Assembly (NCBI GenBank): GCA_900317165.1
Contig: ONFU01000006.1
Location: 1-37,788 of the forward strand
Source: an uncultured Erysipelotrichaceae bacterium
GTDB taxonomy: Bacteria > Bacillota_I > Bacilli_A > RFN20 > CAG-826
Direction of reading: 5' to 3'
DNA length: 37,788 nt
Shown here: positions 32,901-37,788 of the stretch, piece after piece
Layout of the letters: the number at the start of each line of letters is the position of its first letter
How positions within the stretch are numbered: position 1 is the first letter of the stretch
Translations under genes and position numbers: made by a program
The notes under the pieces: model-generated
Told to the model about the DNA's origin: nothing
Databases searched by the model: none
What the model saw: the letters and a program-made list of their open reading frames with translations, nothing else

Positions 32901-33575
32901 ATGGAAAGTAATATCCGCGTCATAAAAGTCAAACAAAGCGTTCTCGCCAATAACGACGCCCGTGCCGAGAAGGTTCGCGCGAAATTAAAGGAGAATGGAG
33001 TCTTCCTCATCAATTTGATGTCCTCTCCAGGGGCTGGAAAAACTACGCTCTTGGTTTCTTTGATCAACGAGCTTAAAAAGAACCTTCGGGTTGGCGTAAT
33101 CGAAGCAGATATGGACGCCGTCGTCGATACTGAAACGATAAAAGAAAAGACAGGCGTCAAAGCGATGCAGTTGCATACCTCGGGTGAATGCCACCTCGAT
33201 GCCAAAATGGTCGATGAGGCAATCACCGAATTTGGGCTCGGCGAGCTTGATCTTGTGATTTTGGAAAATATCGGAAATCTTGTCTGCCCCGCGGAATTTG
33301 ATACGGGCGCTAGCATGAACCTCGTCCTTCTCTCCGTCCCAGAAGGAGACGATAAACCTTTGAAATATCCTTTGATGTTCAAAGTCGGTGAAGTCTTTGT
33401 CTTTACTAAAATGGATGTTGCCCCCTATTTTGATTTTGACTTAGAAAAGGTCAAAGGCCACATCCTCAAGCTTAATAAAGAAGCTTCTTTCTATCCCGTT
33501 TCCGCGAAAACCGGAGAAGGAATGGAAGAACTGGAAAAAGCCATTCTTAACGCTGTTAGGGAATACAAAAAATAA
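32901..33575 (+). CDS. hypB: HypB-type nickel-incorporation GTPase
   Basis: The 224-residue protein is a HypB GTPase of the SIMIBI class. The P-loop SSPGAGKT is at residues 41-48, EADMDAVVD forms the switch I region, and the metal-site residues appear in GECHLDA (Cys-His) and LVCPAEFD (Cys). FTKMDVAPYFDFD supplies the guanine specificity position, and PVSAKTGEGMEEL closes the fold. HypB normally delivers Ni2+ to [NiFe]-hydrogenase together with HypA. This form lacks the His-rich N-terminal stretch and the N-terminal CxxCGC motif of some homologues. No hypA, hydrogenase or urease gene is visible in the window, so it is an isolated maturation factor here. Its partner may be elsewhere, or it may serve another nickel enzyme. 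It is transcribed alone from an extended -10 promoter. Confidence 0.92.
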   Translation: MESNIRVIKVKQSVLANNDARAEKVRAKLKENGVFLINLMSSPGAGKTTLLVSLINELKKNLRVGVIEADMDAVVDTETIKEKTGVKAMQLHTSGECHLDAKMVDEAITEFGLGELDLVILENIGNLVCPAEFDTGASMNLVLLSVPEGDDKPLKYPLMFKVGEVFVFTKMDVAPYFDFDLEKVKGHILKLNKEASFYPVSAKTGEGMEELEKAILNAVREYKK

Positions 33576-33578
33576 CCC

Positions 33579-33618
33579 CCGTTTCTTGTTTTTTCGATAA
33601 ACGGTATTGGTTTTACCG
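33579..33618 (+). promoter_or_regulatory. Two overlapping hairpins downstream of hypB
   Basis: CCGTTT at 33579-33584 pairs with AAACGG at 33599-33604, while CGGTA at 33602-33606 pairs with TACCG at 33614-33618. The two stems share bases 33602-33604 and exclude each other. There is no long T run, so this is either a poor hypB terminator or a small RNA switch. Confidence 0.3.
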
Positions 33619-33733
33619 CATTTTGATTATACAAAAAACGCTACATTATCTTATTGATAATATACAATTATCTTGCGGTTAATTCGGAAAAACTTCATTT
33701 TCTATTGACAATAATTTAATGAAAACGACCCCG

Positions 33734-33762
33734 TTGATTCTGTTTTCAAAGGGGTGTAGAAT
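33734..33762 (+). promoter_or_regulatory. Promoter of the CarD-like gene
   Basis: TTGATT (33734-33739), a 17-nt spacer, then TAGAAT (33757-33762) form a good housekeeping-sigma promoter. It leaves a leader of about 35 nt with GAGG 9 nt before the ATG. Confidence 0.65.
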
Positions 33763-33803
33763 AATAAAGGTTAGGGAGTGTATCTTCCTACGAGGTCCAC
33801 ATA

Positions 33804-34295
33804 ATGATATTCAAAAAAGATTCCTATGTGTTTCACAAAAGGGTCGGTATTTGTCGCGTTGACGATATCGCTCCCTTCCCTGGAGATGATTCCGGGAATC
33901 TTTACTATGTCCTCGCCCCTTTATATGGCGATGATAAGGGGAATATCCTTCATGTCCCTTTAGGCAACGCGATTAGCCTTTCGCTTCCTTTGACCAAGGA
34001 AGAAGCAGGGGTAATCGTTAGGGATTGGCCAAATCCCGATGAAAACCATTACGTGGTTGATTCCAAGAAAAGGAAAACCCTTTACGAGGAATCGCTGGGC
34101 TCAGGATCAATCGTCACCCTCGCCCCCTTGTTAGAAGGAGCCATGCAAAGAAAGAAGAGGGATGGCCACCTCAATTCCATGGACGGCCAATTCGTCTCCC
34201 ATGCAGAGCCCTTGATCTATGGCTCTATCGCGCACGCATTAAATATAGATTACGCAAACGTCAGGGAATACATCATCAACAATCTTGGCAAATAG
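33804..34295 (+). CDS. CarD/CdnL-like transcriptional regulator
   Basis: The 163-residue protein matches the CarD_CdnL_TRCF layout. An N-terminal Tudor-like RNA-polymerase interaction domain runs over residues ~1-60 (YVFHKRVGICRVDDIAPF, NLYYVLAPLYG, ILHVPLGNA). A helical C-terminal domain follows (~75-163) with LGSGSIVTLAPLLEGAMQRK, the loop where family members have '(S)GD...' and 'L...R', and a final helix YANVREYIINNLGK. CarD proteins bind the RNAP beta subunit and stabilise open complexes at housekeeping promoters. Usually the consensus reads Y..HGVG.I, here FHKRVGICRV, a modest divergence. It has its own good promoter and terminator, so it forms a single-gene unit. Confidence 0.85.
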   Translation: MIFKKDSYVFHKRVGICRVDDIAPFPGDDSGNLYYVLAPLYGDDKGNILHVPLGNAISLSLPLTKEEAGVIVRDWPNPDENHYVVDSKKRKTLYEESLGSGSIVTLAPLLEGAMQRKKRDGHLNSMDGQFVSHAEPLIYGSIAHALNIDYANVREYIINNLGK

Positions 34296-34322
34296 GTCTT
34301 GGAAATAACCAAGGCCTTTTTT
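34294..34322 (+). terminator. Terminator after the CarD-like gene
   Basis: GGTCTTGG (34294-34301) pairs with CCAAGGCC (34308-34315), one wobble, loop of 6 nt, followed by seven T. The first bases overlap the TAG stop codon. Confidence 0.85.
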
Positions 34323-34351
34323 AGAAAAAGAAAAACCGCCGAAGCGGTTTT
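34322..34351 (-). terminator. Terminator of the second 4-TM gene
   Basis: On the minus strand, AAAACCGC (34344-34351) pairs with GCGGTTTT (34332-34339) around a TTCG loop, followed by CTTTTTC. It ends transcription of the convergent 4-TM gene. Confidence 0.85.
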
Positions 34352-34368
34352 GATTTCGATTAGGAATC

Positions 34369-34827
34369 TTATTCCTTCATGGCGTTACGGGCGCCGAGAA
34401 GTCCGAATAGACCGCCGACGATTCCGAAGATAGCCGGGAGGATTAAGCCAACGCCAAGGGTTGGGTTCTCTTCAACAAGTGGAGCTCCGGCATTGGCAAC
34501 GCCAAGGAACATCTGAGGTCCGAAGAAGAGAAGGACCGCTCCGACGATTCCAACAACCGCGCCAAGTCCGAGTCCGATCATTCCGGCTTTGGAAGGAAGG
34601 AATGTGCCAATTAGAAGGATAACCGCGGAAACAACGAGAAGGACGAAGGCCGCGATAAGTCCTGGAACCGCGTCATAGCCTTGGTAGCCAAACATGACCT
34701 GGAAGGCTGAACCGCGGGAGGATGGATAATCCTTGACTCCGCCGAAAGCAGATGCAAATAGGGTGAATATCGCTACGATCATCGCGACGGTCGCAACGAG
34801 TCCAATTAATGTTTTAGTTCTTTTCAT
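34369..34827 (-). CDS. Small four-helix membrane protein, paralogue-like of the 8.9-kb gene
   Basis: This 152-residue protein has four hydrophobic segments (~7-28, ~55-77, ~81-103, ~125-146) and a Lys-rich start (MKRTKT). The loop after helix 1 carries the aromatic/Gly stretch FQVMFGYQGYD. The same arrangement, including a GYD in the loop, Ala/Gly-rich helices and a Lys-Glu C-terminus, is seen in the protein at 8946-9419, so both probably belong to one lineage-specific family. I do not recognise its function. The gene has its own promoter with an operator-like inverted repeat and its own terminator. A GGAG lies about 11 nt before the ATG. Confidence 0.72.
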   Translation of the reverse strand: MKRTKTLIGLVATVAMIVAIFTLFASAFGGVKDYPSSRGSAFQVMFGYQGYDAVPGLIAAFVLLVVSAVILLIGTFLPSKAGMIGLGLGAVVGIVGAVLLFFGPQMFLGVANAGAPLVEENPTLGVGLILPAIFGIVGGLFGLLGARNAMKE

Positions 34828-34854
34828 TTAGGGTAATCTCCGTGTCCGAGAGAG

Positions 34855-34883
34855 AGTATACCCTTACAAAGGGTAATCGGCAA
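34855..34883 (-). promoter_or_regulatory. Promoter and operator-like repeat of the second 4-TM gene
   Basis: Read on the minus strand, TTGCCG (34878-34883), a 17-nt spacer and TATACT (34855-34860) form a good promoter. The spacer contains a perfect inverted repeat TACCCTT-aca-AAGGGTA (34859-34875) touching the -10, a position typical of a repressor site. Confidence 0.65.
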
Positions 34884-34960
34884 TAATGGGATTTTTCTTA
34901 TAAAATAAGGAAAAACTCTCGATAACAAGTGGACTATTTTCAAAACAATAGCAATAGATG

Positions 34961-36346
34961 CTATTCTTCGCTCTTTTCTTCAACGCTTTCAATAGGTTCT
35001 TTTTGACCCTTTTTCCTCATTTTGCGCAAGATTAAGAAAATGGAGGGGATTAAGGATAAAGCGGCCGCGATTGAAGTGACGATGAACATGTTCCTATCGG
35101 GATATAGGACGCTGCCGGTTTCATCGACCCTTCTATCAGTGAAGACCGCTAAGGCGATATTGCTTCCGACTAGCATTGGGATAAGGACGGCGAAAACCAT
35201 CCTGACTCCTTGGGCGGAACCGACCTCGTTTTCCTTTGTCTCATCCCTAACCGTGGCTCCCAAAACCGCCGTTCCGATAAGATAACCGCTCATCATGAGG
35301 GTCGCGCTTAAAACGGCTGGCCACCAGGCGGCACCCGAGAAGAAAAGCAACAACGCGCCGCTAGCCATCATCACGACCCCAGGAATCAGCAATTTCAACT
35401 TACCAATCTTATCCATGAAGGCCCCTAAGGCTACGGTTACCAAGGAACTGACCCCTAGGATTATGGCCATGGCAGGATAGAAATTCCCGAGGGCTAGGGT
35501 ATTGGTGAAATAGACCAAATAATAGGGCATGAAGGCATCGACGCCGATATTGAAGAAGAGGAAAGCGAGTAAGGCGATATAGAAATCTGGATTGCCTTTA
35601 ATTGAAGAAGGAAGGAACCCGTGTATCAAAGTTTTGAAATAATTGCCGTTCCTATTGGGGACAATTTTGTCCTTTGGAAGGAAGATGAAGCAGATTATTC
35701 CGACAATGCTTGTGATGACCCCGACTATTAGGAAGAAAATGAGCCAGAGGTTTTGGACTTCCTTAGCGAAATCCGCATAGCTTTGTCCTTCCGCGGGGTT
35801 ACCGCCTAGGGCAAGGCTTCCCCCGAGGACGACCATCAAGGCTGTCGCGATAAGAGGCAAAACCGAGAGGACGCTTTCCACGAGCGGCCTCGTGTGCTCA
35901 TCTGTATTATCGGTTACCCAAGCGTTGAAACAGGCATCGTTCGCACTAGATCCGAAGAAGGTCATAAGGCAATCGATGATGCAATTGAAGACCCCAACAA
36001 GAATCAAGGCCAAGGCCATGTCCCCGTTAGAGAGGGTCAACATATTGCTTAGACTCATGATGGCGAAGCCAAAGACGAAGACGCCCCAAATGGTATAACC
36101 TAGGGAAATGAAAATACGCCTTTTGCCTAATCTATCGGACAAAGCGCCGATAAGAAAAGTCGTAACGGTCGCCACGATTGAGCTAGCCGCGGTCATCCAA
36201 GTGATATGCGCGGCGTTATGGGATTGGGAGAAGACCCAAAGGTTGATGTATTGGTTTTCTACGGCCCATGCTAATTGCCCTGCAAACCCAAGAAGAAGGA
36301 GCAATAGCCAAAAACGGGCTTTGGAAAGTGGTTTGTCTTTGTTCAT
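34961..36346 (-). CDS. MFS transporter (12-TM, sugar-type)
   Basis: The 461-residue protein is a polytopic Major Facilitator. Helix 1 (FWLLLLLLGFAGQLAWAVEN) is followed by the loop 2-3 signature GALSDRLGKRRIFISLGY (residues ~67-84) and its second-half counterpart GAFMDKIGKLKLLIPG (~308-323). About 12 hydrophobic helices are spread over residues ~10-440. It ends in a Lys/Arg then Glu-rich cytoplasmic tail. The layout resembles the SLC45/GPH-like sugar transporters common in Firmicutes, but the substrate cannot be read from sequence. Acidic residues in helix 1 (E30 region) would suit cation coupling. It starts 21 nt after the rdgB stop with AGAGG before the ATG, so it is probably co-transcribed with rdgB and the DUF2974 gene. 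Confidence 0.87.
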   Translation of the reverse strand: MNKDKPLSKARFWLLLLLLGFAGQLAWAVENQYINLWVFSQSHNAAHITWMTAASSIVATVTTFLIGALSDRLGKRRIFISLGYTIWGVFVFGFAIMSLSNMLTLSNGDMALALILVGVFNCIIDCLMTFFGSSANDACFNAWVTDNTDEHTRPLVESVLSVLPLIATALMVVLGGSLALGGNPAEGQSYADFAKEVQNLWLIFFLIVGVITSIVGIICFIFLPKDKIVPNRNGNYFKTLIHGFLPSSIKGNPDFYIALLAFLFFNIGVDAFMPYYLVYFTNTLALGNFYPAMAIILGVSSLVTVALGAFMDKIGKLKLLIPGVVMMASGALLLFFSGAAWWPAVLSATLMMSGYLIGTAVLGATVRDETKENEVGSAQGVRMVFAVLIPMLVGSNIALAVFTDRRVDETGSVLYPDRNMFIVTSIAAALSLIPSIFLILRKMRKKGQKEPIESVEEKSEE

Positions 36347-36367
36347 AAAGGTTTACCTCTAGGTAGA

Positions 36368-36952
36368 TTATAGACCCTTTGAAAGGAAGTCCAACAATTT
36401 GGACGCGGCCTTACCCCTATGGGAATAACGGTTCTTGATTTCCTCGTCCAAAGTTCCAAAGGGTTTATTCAGTTCCTTGCTAAAGAAGATGGGATCATAG
36501 CCAAACCCATTCTCCCCAACGGCTTTATCCAAAATAAACCCTTCGCATATGCCTTCAAAGAAATGAGCTTCCTCCGATTTTTCGGGGAGGTAGGCGATAT
36601 GGCAAACGAATCTTGCGTCTTTCTTCTTTCCTTCTAACCTTTTGTTTAGCTCATCGAAGGCATTTGGATATCCTCCAAGTGAACTGGCAAACCTCGCGGT
36701 GAATAATCCTGGGAAACGATCCAATTCCAAAACCTCAAGTCCGGAATCATCCGCGATGATGGGTAAATCGGTGTACGGTCTCAACGCTTTTGCCTTAATG
36801 AAGGCATTCTCCTCGTATGTTTTCCCGTTTTCTTCAACGTCAATTTCGATTCCTAAATCCTTCATGGTCAAAATCTCGATTCCCTTAGGGGAAAGGATAT
36901 CGAGGTATTCCTTGACCTTCCCAAGATTGTTGCTTGCCAAAAGTATTCTCAT
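36368..36952 (-). CDS. rdgB: XTP/dITP pyrophosphatase (HAM1/RdgB family)
   Basis: The 194-residue protein has all HAM1 motifs: the nucleotide-binding start LLASNNLGKVKEY (residues ~4-16), ENGKTYEENAFIKAKAL (~40-56), IADDSGLEVLELDRFPGLFT (~65-84) with the catalytic Asp pair, GENGFGYDPIFF (~151-162), and SHRGKAASKLL (~181-191). Length is typical (about 195-200). It hydrolyses ITP, dITP and XTP to the monophosphate and pyrophosphate, keeping deaminated purines out of DNA and RNA. Its ATG overlaps the TGA stop of the preceding DUF2974 gene (ATGA), implying translational coupling. The MFS gene follows after 21 nt. Confidence 0.95.
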   Translation of the reverse strand: MRILLASNNLGKVKEYLDILSPKGIEILTMKDLGIEIDVEENGKTYEENAFIKAKALRPYTDLPIIADDSGLEVLELDRFPGLFTARFASSLGGYPNAFDELNKRLEGKKKDARFVCHIAYLPEKSEEAHFFEGICEGFILDKAVGENGFGYDPIFFSKELNKPFGTLDEEIKNRYSHRGKAASKLLDFLSKGL

Positions 36953-37788
36953 TGCTTCTTAACGGCCTTCTTGGGTTTATAACGAATCATGACGTCGAGA
37001 AGGATTCCGCTGACAATGCGGATGTTCTTCCTTTCGCTCGCGGAGAGCTTCCCAAACCTCGCCATGAAGGGAAAGAAGTTCTTCGGAGAGAAGGCGTCGG
37101 AAAGGGTCAAATTGTCATCGTCGCCTTTCAATAATTGATATATGGTGTCCATATAATTCCTTAATTGGGCATCGGTTAAACGTGACATCATCTCGTTCAA
37201 ATGACCCTTATCGAGTTCGGTTCCGCTCGCATATTCCATGGTGTGGACCAAATGGTCGTATTCAATGTCCCAGGTGAAGTGATAATGGGACAATGGTCCT
37301 TTGCTGGAGGATTTGATGACCGTGATCGGCTGTTTCTTTCTGAATACCAAACCGACGATGGAATATTCGGGGATGAATGTGTGAACTTTAGGAAGGATGC
37401 GTTCATAACCTCCCATGCTTATCAATGAACCCTTGAAGCCCGGGCAATCGCAATCCATGACATAACGGATTCGCTTTTGCTTTTCCTCGCTTACGGAACT
37501 TGCGGCGAAAACCGCAAGGATGCCTCCTTTGGAATGGCCTCCCACATAAAAACTGTGTTGGGGATAATCGTCCATTAGCTTATCTAGGGTTTTAGCCGCG
37601 ATTTCCTCAGAAGGGACGACCTCGGTAGTGGCCATGTTCGCGTCTTCCTTCCATGATAGAAGCGTTTCATCGGTCCCTCTATAGGAAAGGAATAACCTTT
37701 TGCCAGGAAGATGAATCAATAGATTCGCATGGGTGATTTGGTTGGCTTCATCGAAAATGGAATTGAAGTGGCTGATTCTGATATTGGC
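36949..37788 (-). CDS. DUF2974 (Mbeg1-like) alpha/beta-hydrolase-like protein, N-terminus cut by window
   Basis: The frame is open to the right edge, so the gene is partial at its 5' end. At least 279 residues are present. The readable start ISHFNSIFDEANQITHANLL, then LFLSYRGTDETLLSWKEDAN and, 50 residues on, the nucleophile elbow YVGGHSKGGILAVFAA, match DUF2974 proteins, a lipase-like alpha/beta-hydrolase family with Ser in GHSKGG. Later HFTWDIEYDHLVHT could supply the His. The substrate is unknown, possibly lipid or ester. The TTG at 37719 is in frame but not a likely start, since homologous sequence continues upstream of it. It ends with the only TGA stop among the genes in this window, overlapping the rdgB start. 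Confidence 0.85.
   Translation of the reverse strand, partial: ANIRISHFNSIFDEANQITHANLLIHLPGKRLFLSYRGTDETLLSWKEDANMATTEVVPSEEIAAKTLDKLMDDYPQHSFYVGGHSKGGILAVFAASSVSEEKQKRIRYVMDCDCPGFKGSLISMGGYERILPKVHTFIPEYSIVGLVFRKKQPITVIKSSSKGPLSHYHFTWDIEYDHLVHTMEYASGTELDKGHLNEMMSRLTDAQLRNYMDTIYQLLKGDDDNLTLSDAFSPKNFFPFMARFGKLSASERKNIRIVSGILLDVMIRYKPKKAVKKQ

Noticed and set aside
1-37788. Genetic code with TGA as tryptophan
   Set aside because: All genes are intact under the standard code, Trp is TGG, and one gene ends in TGA.

Overview
The window looks like a chromosomal segment of an uncultured, low-to-mid GC Bacillota of the Erysipelotrichia/Mollicutes-relative type. Supporting signs are a CIRCE operator in front of an N-domain-less ClpB, Shine-Dalgarno sites of AGGAG type, lipobox lipoproteins, PepF, and a CarD-family regulator. 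Stop codons are strongly biased: of 26 genes whose stop lies inside the window, 21 use TAA, 4 TAG and only one TGA, and tryptophan is encoded by TGG. The code is therefore the standard bacterial one, with TGA avoided. No tRNA, rRNA, CRISPR array, insertion sequence or phage gene was found. Both end genes are cut by the window: a giant helicase on the left and a DUF2974 lipase-like protein on the right.

Left third (1-13,930). A DUF4011-type helicase with a transglutaminase-like N-terminal module and a Vsr-like nuclease C-terminus runs off the left edge. It is followed by a PhoH-like ATPase and an 867-nt AT-rich stretch without an intact gene, which may hold a decayed ORF. Next come an orphan AbiEi-family antitoxin with inverted-repeat operators, a TcdA-like E1 enzyme, a small 4-TM protein, an atypical TIR-like protein, a DHH/NrnA phosphoesterase, a DEDDh exonuclease that appears to be an internal duplication with a dead N-terminal copy, a 51-aa zinc-ribbon protein, and two unrecognised proteins. 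Several of these families are typical of defence neighbourhoods, but no complete known defence system can be assembled from what is visible.

Middle (13,990-24,370). Heat-shock-controlled clpB faces a two-gene unit (secreted M6 metalloprotease lipoprotein, then flavodoxin) across a strong bidirectional terminator. A 4-TM protein with a Lys/Glu-rich tail faces pepF across another. A TetR regulator and a membrane-anchored XRE regulator lie upstream of pepF on the same strand.

Right third (24,370-37,788). The most striking locus is a three-gene minus-strand operon (32.6 to 24.4 kb). It encodes a single-TM anchored protein and two very large (1255 and 1150 aa) secreted proteins that are end-to-end paralogues of each other, with alternating-hydrophobic, beta-rich sequence and no family I recognise. 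A GC-rich hairpin between the two paralogues appears to sequester the ribosome binding site of the second. After this come an orphan hypB, a CarD-like regulator with a good promoter, a second small 4-TM protein resembling the one at 8.9 kb, an MFS transporter, rdgB and the DUF2974 protein. The last three are probably one operon.
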